Positions 16,177 through 25,518 of a stretch of DNA of 64,000 bases are shown one piece after another (position 1 is the first letter of the stretch; the number at the start of each line of letters is the position of its first letter). Where the stretch lies: NCBI RefSeq assembly GCF_050586345.1, contig NZ_JBOCEF010000001.1, positions 189,936 to 253,935 on the forward strand, in the 5' to 3' direction. The DNA comes from JBOCEF01 sp050586345 (lineage in GTDB: Bacteria; Pseudomonadota; Alphaproteobacteria; Rhodobacterales; Rhodobacteraceae). Position numbers and translations under genes: made by a program. The notes beneath the pieces are model-generated. The model was not told the origin of the DNA and searched no databases. It saw only the letters and a program-made list of their open reading frames with translations.

Positions 16177-18266
16177 GGCGCGGGCTCCGCATCGGCCGGG
16201 GCGGCGGCGGGGGCGCGCAGCTCGGCGAGGCGCGCCTCCAGCTCCTCGGCGGTGAAGGGTTTGGGGAGCACGGCGCGCCCTTCCTCGGCGGCCTGGCGGC
16301 GCTCGGGCGTGTCGGCGGGCAGGCCGGTGGTCAGCAGCACCCGCAGCTCGGGCCGCGCCGCGGCCAGCTTGCCGGCGACGTCGAGCCCGGTCAGCCCGGC
16401 GCCCATGTCGATGTCCGAGACCACGAGGCGGATGTCCTCGATCCGGGCGGCGAGGTCCAGCGCCTCCTCGCCGCTGGCCGCTTCCAGCACCGGCCAGCCC
16501 ATGTCGGTCAGCGCCCCGCGCAGCACCGCGCGCAGGTCCGGCGAATCGTCGGCCACGAGGGCGATTCCCTCGGGCGCGGGGCCCTGGGCGGGGCGGGAGA
16601 GGTCGGGGCCGGGATCGGCCGCCCCCGCATCCTCGGGGCGGCCCACCGGCAGGCGCAGCGTCACGCAGGCGCCGCGCCCGGGCGCCGCGCCGATTTCCAG
16701 CGATCCGCCCGCCGCGGTGGCGAAGCCGTAGACCATCGACAGCCCCAGCCCCGAGCCGCCATGGCCCTTGGTGGAGAAGAACGGCTCCACCGCCCGCTCG
16801 CGCGCCTCGGCCTCGAAGCCCGGGCCGTCATCCGTGACGGCGACCACCAGCATCGGGTCGCCATCGGCCCCCGCCTCGGTCCGGGCCGAGAGGGTGATCT
16901 CGCCGTCCGTCCCCGCCATCTGCACCGCGTCGCGGGCGTTGAGCAGCAGGTTCAGCGCCGCGTCCTGGAGCTGGCCCGCGTCGATCCAGGCGGGGGGCAG
17001 CCCGGCCTGGATCTCGGTCACCAGCCGCACGCCGGGGGGCAGGGAGGGCGCCGTCAGCTCGGCCAGCCCGCGCAGCAGGCCGCCCGCGTCGGCGCGCGCC
17101 CGGGTCAGTTCGCGCCGGTCCGACACGTGCGAGAGCCGTTCGATCAGCGCGGCGCCGCGGCGGGCGGCGGCGCGGGTGGCCTCGGCCGCCTCGCGCGCGG
17201 CCGGGGGCAGGGCGGGATCGTCGAGGATCCGCCCCTGCATCCCGAGGATCACGGTCAGCAGGTTCGAGAAATCATGCGCCAGGCCGCGGGTCAGCTGCGC
17301 GGCGGCCTGCATCTTCTTGGTCTGCAGCACGGCCTCGGCGGCGCGGCGTTCCTCGGTGACGTCGAGCGAGAGCAGGTAGAAGCCGCGCACCCGCGGGGGG
17401 ATCCCCTCGGGGCGGGGGCTGTCGTCGAAGATCGGGGTGAAGGCGACGCGGGTCGCGGCCTCGGCGCCGTCGCGGCGGCGGTGGCGGAACTCGCAGCGCG
17501 CGGGGCGGCCGGCCAGCGCGTCCTCGATGCTCGGGCCGATCTTGTCGAAGATCTCGGCCCCCAGCACCTCGTCCATGCGCCGCCCGATCACCTCCGAATC
17601 GCCGCTGCCCGTCACCTCGCCAAGGCGGCGGTTGGAGTAGCGGTAGACCAGGTCCCGGTCGACATAGGCGATATGGGCGGGGGTCGCCTCGGTCGCCAGC
17701 CGCGCCCGCGCCTCGGAGCGCACGAGGGCGCGCTGCGTCTCGGTCAGCGCGGCGTTGGCGGCGGCGAGCTCGCGGTTGGCGCGCGCGAGTTCGGCGGAGT
17801 GCTGGAGGAGCTGTTCCGACAGGTCGGCCGAGCGGGCGCGCAGCAAACGTTCCTGGCGCCTGTGCGCGGTGATGTCGGTATAGACCGCCACCCAGCCGCC
17901 CTGCGCCAGCGGGTGCCCCTCGATGCTGATGGTGGTCCCGTCGGGGCGGTCGCGCTCGATGTAATGGGCCTCGAAGGCGCGGGCGCGGTCCACCCGCTCG
18001 GCGATCATGCTCTCCGCCTCGCCGTCGCGCACCGGGCCGTATTCGCCCCGTTCCACCAGGAAGCGAATGATGTCCTCGAACCGGGCGCCTCGATAAACGA
18101 GCGTGCGGGGCAGGGCGAACATCTCGGTGAAGCGGGCGTTCCAGCCGACCAGCTGCAGGTCCGCGTCGAAGATCGTGAGCGCCTGCTGGATCAGGTTGAA
18201 CCCGGCCTGGATCAGCGTTGGATCCACCGTTTCATAGCTTTCGGACCTGACGGGCGCGCGTGTCAT
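16173..18266 (-). CDS. Hybrid PAS sensor histidine kinase with C-terminal receiver
   Basis: A 697-residue soluble kinase with no membrane segment. An N-terminal PAS domain of the PAS-7 kind (LIQQALTIFDADLQLVGWNARF) is followed by a short coiled coil (LSEQLLQHSAELARANRELAAAN), a second PAS domain (ATPAHIAYVDRDLVYRYSNRR), a dimerisation domain with the phosphorylatable histidine in GLAHDFSNLL, and an ATPase domain with NLLLNARDA (N box), DDGPGFE (G1) and GLGLSMVYGFA (G2). A C-terminal receiver has DDSPD, the phosphoacceptor in VVSDIDMG and LPKPF. The NahK-like plan suggests a cytoplasmic or redox/ligand input. I chose the ATG at 18266. A TTGCCC-N17-TATCGC promoter ends only a few bases before it, so the message may be nearly leaderless. 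It overlaps the response regulator gene by 4 bp. Confidence 0.9.
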   Translation of the reverse strand: MTRAPVRSESYETVDPTLIQAGFNLIQQALTIFDADLQLVGWNARFTEMFALPRTLVYRGARFEDIIRFLVERGEYGPVRDGEAESMIAERVDRARAFEAHYIERDRPDGTTISIEGHPLAQGGWVAVYTDITAHRRQERLLRARSADLSEQLLQHSAELARANRELAAANAALTETQRALVRSEARARLATEATPAHIAYVDRDLVYRYSNRRLGEVTGSGDSEVIGRRMDEVLGAEIFDKIGPSIEDALAGRPARCEFRHRRRDGAEAATRVAFTPIFDDSPRPEGIPPRVRGFYLLSLDVTEERRAAEAVLQTKKMQAAAQLTRGLAHDFSNLLTVILGMQGRILDDPALPPAAREAAEATRAAARRGAALIERLSHVSDRRELTRARADAGGLLRGLAELTAPSLPPGVRLVTEIQAGLPPAWIDAGQLQDAALNLLLNARDAVQMAGTDGEITLSARTEAGADGDPMLVVAVTDDGPGFEAEARERAVEPFFSTKGHGGSGLGLSMVYGFATAAGGSLEIGAAPGRGACVTLRLPVGRPEDAGAADPGPDLSRPAQGPAPEGIALVADDSPDLRAVLRGALTDMGWPVLEAASGEEALDLAARIEDIRLVVSDIDMGAGLTGLDVAGKLAAARPELRVLLTTGLPADTPERRQAAEEGRAVLPKPFTAEELEARLAELRAPAAAPADAEPAP

Positions 18267-18536
18267 GGGCAAAGCGATAGCCCCGGCCCGGCGCCCGGGC
18301 AAGCGCAGGATCCGGCCTGTTGCAATTCGTTAGGATTTCGAAAAATTGCCGAAACGCTGCGCTGTTTGAAAGGTGATGAAGGCCCGGGGGGGCTTTCGGT
18401 CTTGACCCTGCGGTTGCAGCGCCGATGATGCGAAGCGCCCGGGGACGCCGGTCCGGCGAAAGATCGGAAGGCCGCCACGGGCATCAAGGCGCGGCGCGCG
18501 TGGGAGTGCGCGCCGCCCGCATGGGAGGACATCGAC

Positions 18537-20504
18537 GTGACGCAAGCCGCCGCGCCCTCGGGCGCGCTCGACACGTTTCCGAAGCTTCTCGAGGCGAATG
18601 CGAGCCGGTTCAAGGGCCGTCCCGCAAGCCGCGTGAAGGAATTCGGCATCTGGCAGAGCTGGACCTGGGACGAGGTGCGCGACGAGACGCGCGCCATCGC
18701 CATGGGCCTGATGGATCTCGGGCTTCAGCCCGCGGAGAAAGTCTGCATCGTGGGGTCGAACCGGCCCCGCCTTTACTGGTCCATGTGCGCCATCGGCTAC
18801 TGCGCCGCGGTGCCGGTGCCGGTCTACCAGGACATGAACGCCGAGGAGATGGCCTATGTCCTCGACCACGCGGGCGCCGTCATGGTGATCTGCGAGGACC
18901 AGGAGCAGGTCGACAAGGTGCTGTCGATCAAGGACCGCCTGCCGGAGCTTCGGCACGTGGTCTATGACGACCGCCGCGGCCTGCGCAAATACGATCACAC
19001 CACGCTGCACTGGCTCGACGACGTCGAGAAGGCCGGCGAGGCCCGCGCCGGAGAGCTGGGGCCGAAGATCGACGCGCTGATCGCGACCCAGACCCCCGAC
19101 GACACCTGCGTGATGCTCTACACCTCGGGCACCACCGGCAAGTCCAAGGGCGTGGTCCTGTCGAACCGCAACATCATCGAGACCGCGAAGGGCTCGGTGG
19201 AATTCGACAAGCTGACCGCGACCGACAGCGTGCTCGCCTACCTGCCCATGGCCTGGGTCGGCGACTTCATCTTCTCGATGGGCCAGGCCTATGTCGCGGG
19301 CTTCTGCGTCTGCTGCCCCGAAAGCCCCGAGACGATGATGGCCGACCTCAAGGAAATCGGTCCGACCTATTTCTTCGCGCCGCCCCGGATCTTCGAGACG
19401 CTGCTGACCAACGTGTCCATCCGCATGGAGGACGCCTCGCCGCTGAAGCAGCGCATGTACAAGAAGTACATGGAGATCGCCCGCCGCGTCGGCCCCGCGC
19501 TGCTCGACGGCAAGGCGGTCTCGGCCAAGGACAAGCGCGACTACAAGATCGGCGAATGGCTGGTCTACGGGCCGCTCAAGAACGCCCTCGGGCTGTCGAA
19601 CGTGCGCGTCGGCTACACCGCCGGCGAGGCGATCGGGCCGGAGATCTTCGAGTTCTACCGCTCGCTCGGCATCAACCTCAAGCAGCTCTACGGCCAGACG
19701 GAAGCCTCGGTGTTCATCACCGTGCAGCCCGACGGCGAGGTGCGCGCCGACACCGTGGGCGTCCCCGCCCCGGGCGTGGAGATCCGCATCGCCGACAACG
19801 GCGAGATCTTCTACCGCTCCCCCGGCACCTTCGTGGAATACTACAAGAACGAAGAGGCGACGCGGGACACCAAGGACCCCGAGGGCTGGGTCGCCACCGG
19901 CGACGCGGGCTTCTTCGAGGAAGGCTCGGGCCACCTGCGGATCATCGACCGCGCCAAGGATGTCGGCAAGATGGCCGACGGGTCGATGTTCGCGCCCAAG
20001 TATGTCGAGAACAAGCTGAAGTTCTACCCGGCCGTGCTCGAGGCCGTGGTGCTCGGCGGCGGGCGCGAGATGTGCACCGCGATGATCAACATCGACATGA
20101 CCGCGGTCGGCAACTGGGCCGAGCGCAACAACATCGCCTACGCCTCCTACCAGGAGCTCGCGGCCCATCCCAAGGTCTACGCGATGGTCCAGGAAGCGGT
20201 CGAGGAGGTGAACCGCTCGGTCGCCGAGGACCCGATGCTGTCCGGCTGCCAGGTGCACCGCTTCGCGATCCTGCACAAGGAGCTGGACGCGGATGACGGC
20301 GAGATGACCCGCACCCGCAAGGTGCGCCGGAACATCGTGTCCGAGCGCTACGCGGCGCTGATCGACGCGTTCTACTCGGGCGCGCCCTCGGCCTTCGTCG
20401 ACGCCCAGGTGACCTATGAGGACGGCCGCAAGGGCAGCCTCGCCGCGACGCTGGAGATCCGCGACGCCGCCGTGGTCGACGCGAAAAGGAAGCAGGTGGC
20501 ATGA
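18537..20504 (+). CDS. Acyl-CoA synthetase (AMP-forming, long-chain FadD-like) of the LIV cluster
   Basis: Adenylate-forming ligase that converts a carboxylic acid to its CoA thioester with ATP. The 655-residue product has the P-loop motif YTSGTTGKSKGV (about 197-208), the substrate-side LYGQTEAS, TGDAGFF and the hinge region RIIDRAKDVGKM. Length and motifs place it with long-chain acyl-CoA synthetases. The GTG start is supported by GGGAGGA nine bases upstream. It overlaps livG by 4 bp (ATGA), so it heads the LIV operon; import coupled to CoA activation is the obvious reading. The chain type (fatty or aromatic) cannot be told from the sequence. The 270-bp region upstream is shared with the divergent histidine kinase and contains an AT-richer patch around 18320-18380. 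Confidence 0.9.
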   Translation: MTQAAAPSGALDTFPKLLEANASRFKGRPASRVKEFGIWQSWTWDEVRDETRAIAMGLMDLGLQPAEKVCIVGSNRPRLYWSMCAIGYCAAVPVPVYQDMNAEEMAYVLDHAGAVMVICEDQEQVDKVLSIKDRLPELRHVVYDDRRGLRKYDHTTLHWLDDVEKAGEARAGELGPKIDALIATQTPDDTCVMLYTSGTTGKSKGVVLSNRNIIETAKGSVEFDKLTATDSVLAYLPMAWVGDFIFSMGQAYVAGFCVCCPESPETMMADLKEIGPTYFFAPPRIFETLLTNVSIRMEDASPLKQRMYKKYMEIARRVGPALLDGKAVSAKDKRDYKIGEWLVYGPLKNALGLSNVRVGYTAGEAIGPEIFEFYRSLGINLKQLYGQTEASVFITVQPDGEVRADTVGVPAPGVEIRIADNGEIFYRSPGTFVEYYKNEEATRDTKDPEGWVATGDAGFFEEGSGHLRIIDRAKDVGKMADGSMFAPKYVENKLKFYPAVLEAVVLGGGREMCTAMINIDMTAVGNWAERNNIAYASYQELAAHPKVYAMVQEAVEEVNRSVAEDPMLSGCQVHRFAILHKELDADDGEMTRTRKVRRNIVSERYAALIDAFYSGAPSAFVDAQVTYEDGRKGSLAATLEIRDAAVVDAKRKQVA

Positions 20505-21373
20505 GCAGCAACGCCATTCACAACGCCGCCTCCGCGGCCGAGACCGACGCCGAGTATGCCCACCAGGAGATCGACCACGGCATCGCGCCGCGCGCGATCG
20601 GCGAGGTGGTGATGGAGGTGAAGAACATCACCCTGCGCTTCGGCGGCGTGGTCGCGATCAAGGACATCAGCTTCGACATCCGCGAGGGCGAGATCCGCGC
20701 GATCATCGGCCCGAACGGCGCCGGCAAGTCCTCGATGCTCAACGTCATCAACGGCTTCTATCACCCGCAGGAAGGCGAGCTGTGGTTCCACGGCAAGCAG
20801 CGCCAGGCGATGAAGCCCTACCAGATCGCCAAGCAGGGCATCGCCCGCACCTTCCAGAACATCGCGCTGTTCAAGGGCATGACCACGCTCGACAACATCA
20901 TGACCGGGCGCATGACCCTGCAAAGCACCAACATGCTGCAGAACGCGATGTGGTGGTTCGGCGGGGCCGAGAAGGAAGACAACGCGCATCGCGAGAAGGT
21001 CGAGAAGATCATCGATTTCCTCGAGATCCAGGCGATCCGCAAGACGCCGGTCGGCCGGCTGCCCTACGGCCTGCAGAAGCGGGTCGAGCTCGGGCGCGCG
21101 CTGGCGGCCGAGCCGAAGCTGCTGCTGCTGGACGAGCCGATGGCGGGCATGAACGTCGAGGAGAAGGAGGACATGTGCCGCTTCATCCTCGACGTGAACG
21201 ACGAGTTCGGGACCACCATCGTGCTGATCGAGCACGACATGGGCGTGGTCATGGACATCGCCGACCGGGTCGTGGTCCTCGATTACGGCAAGAAGATCGG
21301 CGACGGCACCCCCGACGAGGTGCGCAACAACCAGGCGGTCATCGACGCCTACCTGGGGGTGTCCCATGACTGA
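20501..21373 (+). CDS. livG: LIV-type ABC transporter ATP-binding protein (LivG)
   Basis: ATPase of a branched-chain amino acid-type importer, 290 residues. It has Walker A GPNGAGKSS (near 77-85), Q-loop FQNIALFKG, Walker B LLLLDEPMAG and H-loop LIEHDMGVV. The C-terminal extension (DYGKKIGDGTPDEVRNNQAVIDAYLG) identifies LivG over LivF. The signature LSGGQ is replaced by LPYGLQKRVE, which is usual for LivG proteins. An N-terminal extension of about 40 residues precedes the ABC domain. It overlaps the acyl-CoA synthetase gene upstream and is followed 36 bp later by livH. Confidence 0.93.
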   Translation: MSSNAIHNAASAAETDAEYAHQEIDHGIAPRAIGEVVMEVKNITLRFGGVVAIKDISFDIREGEIRAIIGPNGAGKSSMLNVINGFYHPQEGELWFHGKQRQAMKPYQIAKQGIARTFQNIALFKGMTTLDNIMTGRMTLQSTNMLQNAMWWFGGAEKEDNAHREKVEKIIDFLEIQAIRKTPVGRLPYGLQKRVELGRALAAEPKLLLLDEPMAGMNVEEKEDMCRFILDVNDEFGTTIVLIEHDMGVVMDIADRVVVLDYGKKIGDGTPDEVRNNQAVIDAYLGVSHD

Positions 21374-21409
21374 TCCGCGCCTGACGACCCTGCTTTCCGG
21401 GAGCCTGTG

Positions 21410-22411
21410 ATGCCCACCGAACTTCTCTATGCGCTGGAAACGACGCTGAACGGCCTGATGGCCGGCGTCATGTACGCGCTGGTCGCCCTCGGCTTCGTGC
21501 TGATCTTCAAGGCGTCCGGCATCTTCAACTACGCCCAGGGCGTGATGGCGCTGTTCGCGGCGCTGACGCTGGTGGGCATCCAGAACGGCCAGGTGCCGTT
21601 CGCCGAGCTGATCAACGCGATCTTCGGCACCGAGATCCACGGCTTCGGCTGGACCGTCCCGTCCATCCTGGCGATCATCCTGACGCTGTGCGTGATGCTG
21701 GTCTTCGCGATCCTGGTGGAACGCATCATCCTGCGCCGGCTGGTGAACCAGGAGCCGATCATCCTGTTCATGGCCACCATCGGCCTCGCCTACTTCATGG
21801 AAGGCGTGGGCGACATGATGTGGGGCTCGGACATCAAGACGCTCGACGTCGGCCTGCCCTCCGGCGGCTCCTTCTGGTTCGAGGACCTGACCGCGTCCTG
21901 GGGCTCGCGCGAGGACGGCTGGTACGGGATGTATATCGACGTGCTCGACGTCTGGGCCGCCGTGGTCGCGGTGATCCTGGTGACCACGCTGACCCTGTTC
22001 TCGCAGTACACCAAGACCGGCCGGGCGCTGCGCGCGGTGGCGGACGACCACCAGGCCGCCCTCTCGGTCGGCATCTCGCTGCGCTACATCTGGGTCGTCA
22101 CCTGGGCGATCGCGGGCTTCGTGGCCCTCGTCGCGGGGATCATGTGGGGCTCCAAGTCCGGCGTCCAGTTCTCGCTCTCGCTCATCGCCCTCAAGGCGCT
22201 GCCGGTGCTGATGCTGGGCGGGTTCACCTCGATCCCCGGCGCCATCGTCGGCGGGCTGATCATCGGCGTGGGCGAGAAGCTGTTCGAACAGTTCGCCGGC
22301 CCGCTGCTGGGCGGCGCGACCGAGAACTGGTTCGCCTACGTGCTGGCGCTGGTCTTCCTCGTGTTCCGGCCGCAGGGCCTGTTCGGCGACAAGATCATCG
22401 AGAGGGTCTGA
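21410..22411 (+). CDS. livH: LIV-type ABC transporter permease (LivH)
   Basis: Inner-membrane permease of the importer, 333 residues with about eight membrane segments (for example LYALETTLNGLMAGVMYALV, WTVPSILAIILTLCVMLVFA and the C-terminal NWFAYVLALVFLVF). The EAA-like cytoplasmic loop lies around TKTGRALRAVADDHQAALSVGI, and GIMWGSKSGV and the KALPVLMLGGFTSIPGAI segment are family hallmarks. The ATG at 21410 follows GGGAG with normal spacing; a GTG three bases earlier is possible. It lies between livG and a small membrane-protein gene. Confidence 0.93.
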   Translation: MPTELLYALETTLNGLMAGVMYALVALGFVLIFKASGIFNYAQGVMALFAALTLVGIQNGQVPFAELINAIFGTEIHGFGWTVPSILAIILTLCVMLVFAILVERIILRRLVNQEPIILFMATIGLAYFMEGVGDMMWGSDIKTLDVGLPSGGSFWFEDLTASWGSREDGWYGMYIDVLDVWAAVVAVILVTTLTLFSQYTKTGRALRAVADDHQAALSVGISLRYIWVVTWAIAGFVALVAGIMWGSKSGVQFSLSLIALKALPVLMLGGFTSIPGAIVGGLIIGVGEKLFEQFAGPLLGGATENWFAYVLALVFLVFRPQGLFGDKIIERV

Positions 22412-22427
22412 CCCGATGGAGGCGATC

Positions 22428-22763
22428 ATGGCTTTCGACGACGCCGCGCCGCGCGCGCCCTGGCAGCCCCGCGAGGGCGAGCCGACCCAGACCGGGGGCG
22501 CGCGCTCGCGCAAGCTGGTCGCCACGCTCTGCGTGCTCGGCTGGTCCGCCTTCTGGGTGTTCGGCTTCCTCGCGCTCAGCGGGGACATGGGGACGGGCGC
22601 GGTGTGGCTCGAGGGCCTGGCCGCCGCCGCGGGCTTCGGCCTCGGGATGTGGGCCTACCTGGACCTGTGCCGGGACACCCCGACCCGGGCCCGGGCCGCG
22701 GCGCCCGAGCATGACCCGCGCACGGCGCTGGACGAGGCGCGCGACGAGGAACACGGGGCCTGA
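22428..22763 (+). CDS. Small two-helix membrane protein inside the LIV operon
   Basis: A 111-residue protein with a charged N-terminus (about 30 residues), two predicted membrane helices (KLVATLCVLGWSAFWVFGFL and VWLEGLAAAAGFGLGMWAYL) and an acidic C-terminal tail. I do not recognise a family. The ATG at 22428 is preceded by GGAGG with a 5-nt spacer; an in-frame ATG at 22416 would have the site inside the gene. It lies 16 bp after livH and 120 bp before livM, exactly where most LIV operons have nothing. It could be an accessory subunit of the permease or a passenger; the sequence does not decide. Confidence 0.7.
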   Translation: MAFDDAAPRAPWQPREGEPTQTGGARSRKLVATLCVLGWSAFWVFGFLALSGDMGTGAVWLEGLAAAAGFGLGMWAYLDLCRDTPTRARAAAPEHDPRTALDEARDEEHGA

Positions 22764-22883
22764 TCGGCGCGCCGCCCCCTGAGGAGGGGGGGCGGCGGCG
22801 ACGACGGCCCGGGCGGCGCGCGGCCCCTTCCGCGATCGGAAGGCGGCGCGCCCGCGCAACAGACGACAGACGGGACCACAGAC

Positions 22884-23960
22884 ATGTTCTACCGTGAGGC
22901 AGGCGACTTCAAAACGTCCTACTCGGACGACGCCCAGACCTTCCCGATCAAGTTCGACCGCTACCGGTACTACTTCGTGCTGATCGTGGCGTTCGGGCTG
23001 ATCCCCCTGCTGATCAACGACTACTGGGAAAAATCGGTGCTGGTGCCGTTCCTGGTGTTCTCGATCGCGGCGCTGGGGCTCAACATCCTGACCGGCTATT
23101 GCGGGCAGGTCTCGCTCGGCACCGGCGGCTTCATGGCGGTGGGGGCCTATGCCTGCTACAAGCTGATGACCGCCTTCCCGGACCTGAACATCTTCTTCGT
23201 CGTGCTGCTCTCGGGCGGGGTGACGGCGCTGGTGGGCGCGGCCTTCGGCCTGCCGTCGCTCAGGATCAAGGGGTTCTACCTCGCGGTCGCGACGCTGGCG
23301 GCGCAGTTCTTCCTGGTGTGGCTGTTCAACAAGGTGCCGTGGTTCTTCAACTACTCGGCCACCGGCCAGATCTCGGCGCCCGAGCGGACCGTGTTCGGCT
23401 TTGCGGTGACCGGCCCGAACGCGGCGCCCTGGGCGACCTACCTGTTCTGCCTGTCCTTCGTGTTCCTGCTGGCCTGGCTGGCGCGCAACCTGACGCGCGG
23501 GCGGACCGGGCGGCAGTGGATGGCGATTCGCGACATGGACATCGCGGCCGAGATCATCGGCGTGAACCCGCTGGTAGCCAAGCTGACCGCCTTCGCGACC
23601 TCGTCCTTCTACGTGGGCGTGGCCGGGGCGCTGTTCTTCTCGGTCTATCTCGGCGCGGTGGAGCCGACCGAGGCCTTCGGCATCAACCAGTCGTTCCTGG
23701 TGCTGTTCATGATCATCATCGGCGGGCTCGGCTCGGTCTTCGGGTCGTTCATCGGCGCCGGCTTCATGATCCTGCTGCCGGTGCTGCTCAAGAACCTCAT
23801 GGTCGGCGGCATGGGCTGGTCCACCACCATCGCCACGCATACCGAATTCGTGGTCGTCGGCGGGCTGATCATCTTCTTCCTGATCGTGGAGCCGCACGGC
23901 CTCGCGCAGCTCTGGCGCCTGGGCAAGGAAAAGCTCCGGCTCTGGCCCTTCCCGCACTGA
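22884..23960 (+). CDS. livM: LIV-type ABC transporter permease (LivM)
   Basis: Second permease of the importer, 358 residues, about nine membrane segments. Hallmarks are NILTGYCGQVSLGTGGFMAVGAY, LPSLRIKGFYLAVATLAAQF, the cytoplasmic EAA-like loop GRTGRQWMAIRDMDIAAEIIGVN, and INQSFLVLFMIIIGGLGSVFGSFIGA. It begins with a soluble segment of about 35 residues (REAGDFKTSYSDDAQ), slightly longer than usual for LivM. It is followed 90 bp later by the first binding-protein gene. Together with LivH it should form the heterodimeric pore used by all four binding proteins of the cluster. Confidence 0.93.
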   Translation: MFYREAGDFKTSYSDDAQTFPIKFDRYRYYFVLIVAFGLIPLLINDYWEKSVLVPFLVFSIAALGLNILTGYCGQVSLGTGGFMAVGAYACYKLMTAFPDLNIFFVVLLSGGVTALVGAAFGLPSLRIKGFYLAVATLAAQFFLVWLFNKVPWFFNYSATGQISAPERTVFGFAVTGPNAAPWATYLFCLSFVFLLAWLARNLTRGRTGRQWMAIRDMDIAAEIIGVNPLVAKLTAFATSSFYVGVAGALFFSVYLGAVEPTEAFGINQSFLVLFMIIIGGLGSVFGSFIGAGFMILLPVLLKNLMVGGMGWSTTIATHTEFVVVGGLIIFFLIVEPHGLAQLWRLGKEKLRLWPFPH

Positions 23961-24049
23961 ACCGCGTCGTCCCCGACCGGCCGGGAGGACGCCGGGCGGG
24001 GGCGCCGCACGCCTTCAAGAGACATGACGAAACCAGGGAGGTAAAAGTC

Positions 24050-25339
24050 ATGAAAGCCATCAAACTCGCCGCCGTCGCGGCCGCGGCCATCGCCGCCGCG
24101 ACCCCGGCCATGGCCGAGCTGGTGATCCCGGCCCTGAACTACCGCACCGGGCCCTACGCGCCCTCCGGCATTCCCTATGCCGACGGCTTCTCGGATTACA
24201 TGACCCTGCTGAACGAGCGCGACGGCGGCGTCGGCGGCGAGCCGATCCGGGTGCTGGAGTGCGAGACCGGCTACAACACGCAGAAGGGCGTGGAGTGCTA
24301 CGAGTCCACCAAGGGCGAGGGCGCGCTGGTCTACATCCCGCAGTCCACGGGCATCACCTACCAGCTGATCCCCAAGGCCTCGGCCGACGGCATCCCGGTC
24401 CACTCCATGGCCTATGGCCGCACCTCGGCGGTCAACGGCAAGGTGTTCAAGTGGGTGTTCAACCCCCCGGGCACCTACTGGGACGCCGCCTCGATCATGG
24501 TCAAGTACGCGATGGAGCAGGAGGGCGGCAGCCTCGAGGGCAAGAAGATCGCCCTGCTGTACCACAACTCCGCCTATGGCAAGGAGCCGATCCGCACGCT
24601 CGAGGTTCTGGCCGAGAAGCACGGCTATAACCTGACCCTGCTGCCGGTCGATCACCCGGGCCAGGAGCAGAAGTCGCAGTGGCTTCAGATCCGCCGCGAG
24701 CGCCCGGACTACGTGTTCATGTGGGGCTGGGGCGTGATGAACTCGGTCGCCATCCAGGAAGCCACCAACATCCGCTATGACATGAACAAGTTCATCGGCG
24801 TGTGGTGGTCCGGCTCCGAGGCGGACGTGGAGCCCGCGGGCGCCGGCGCCGACGGCTACAAGTCGATCACCTGGCACGCGCCGGGCGCCGACTTCCCGGC
24901 CTTCAAGCAGATCCAGGAGATGGTGATCGACGCCGGCAAGGGCGCCGGCGACGGCACCACCATCGGCGAGGTCGGCTACAACCGCGGCGTCTACGCCGCC
25001 GTGCTGGTGGCCGAGGCGATCGCCACGGCGCAGAAGCTGACCGGCAAGGCCAACATCACCGCCGCCGACATGCGCGACGGCTACGAGGCGCTGGGCATCT
25101 CCGAGGAACGCTGGGCCGAACTGGGCCTCGGCGGCTTCGCCCAGCCCTTCCAGGTGACCTGCGAGGACCACGGCGCGCCGCACCAGGGCGTCATCCAGCA
25201 GTGGGACGTCGAGTCGGCCTCCTGGAGCCTCGTGTCGGACTTCATGTCGCCCGACATGGACGTCGTGATGCCGCTGATCATGGAAGACTCCATGGCCTAC
25301 GCCGCCGAGAACAACATCACCCCGCGCACCTGCGAGTGA
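24050..25339 (+). CDS. Periplasmic substrate-binding protein 1 of the LIV-type transporter
   Basis: A 429-residue type I periplasmic binding protein (Peripla_BP_6 fold) with a signal peptide of 23 residues (cleavage after ATPAMA). Family-specific stretches shared with the three paralogues downstream are YRTGPYAPSGIPYADGF, LLNERDGGVGGEPI, CETGY, YHNSAYGKEPI, DHPG, MWGWGVMN and GVWWSGSEADV. Four cysteines (in LECETGY, VECYES, VTCEDH and the C-terminal TCE) recur in the paralogues and probably form two disulfides. This is the most divergent of the four, above all in the last 70 residues. The ribosome site AGGGAGG is strong. Substrate unknown; aromatic or fatty carboxylates fit the neighbours. 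Confidence 0.9.
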   Translation: MKAIKLAAVAAAAIAAATPAMAELVIPALNYRTGPYAPSGIPYADGFSDYMTLLNERDGGVGGEPIRVLECETGYNTQKGVECYESTKGEGALVYIPQSTGITYQLIPKASADGIPVHSMAYGRTSAVNGKVFKWVFNPPGTYWDAASIMVKYAMEQEGGSLEGKKIALLYHNSAYGKEPIRTLEVLAEKHGYNLTLLPVDHPGQEQKSQWLQIRRERPDYVFMWGWGVMNSVAIQEATNIRYDMNKFIGVWWSGSEADVEPAGAGADGYKSITWHAPGADFPAFKQIQEMVIDAGKGAGDGTTIGEVGYNRGVYAAVLVAEAIATAQKLTGKANITAADMRDGYEALGISEERWAELGLGGFAQPFQVTCEDHGAPHQGVIQQWDVESASWSLVSDFMSPDMDVVMPLIMEDSMAYAAENNITPRTCE

Positions 25340-25394
25340 TGTCGTCCTGACGCGACGGGTCCCGGGCGCCGCGCGCGCCCGGGGCCGCCCCCCG

Positions 25395-25412
25395 CCCCCG
25401 TTTCGACGGGGG
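25395..25412 (+). other. Stem-loop between binding protein 1 and livF
   Basis: CCCCCG pairs with CGGGGG around TTTCGA in the 179-bp gap between the two genes. There is no U-tract. Such hairpins after binding-protein genes often stabilise the upstream message so that the binding protein is made in excess; that role here is inferred. Confidence 0.35.
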
Positions 25413-25518
25413 AGGGGACCCGCCGACGCCCCCTGGCATGCGCCGATGCGCGCCGGGGCGCGGTTTGCAACCAGATCACGCAGCGCGCGCGCCGACGCGC
25501 GCTTTAAGGAACGCAGAC

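Noticed and set aside
15251..16192. One long minus-strand frame fusing the HTH protein to upstream sequence
   Set aside because: The frame stays open through the response regulator gene by chance; the HTH protein starts at 15250 and the regulator is in another frame with clear domains.
18300..18536. A RamB/FadR-type operator for the acyl-CoA synthetase (TTGCAA, TTTCGAAA-like words)
   Set aside because: The words are short, not paired as a palindrome, and could occur by chance in the AT-richer patch.
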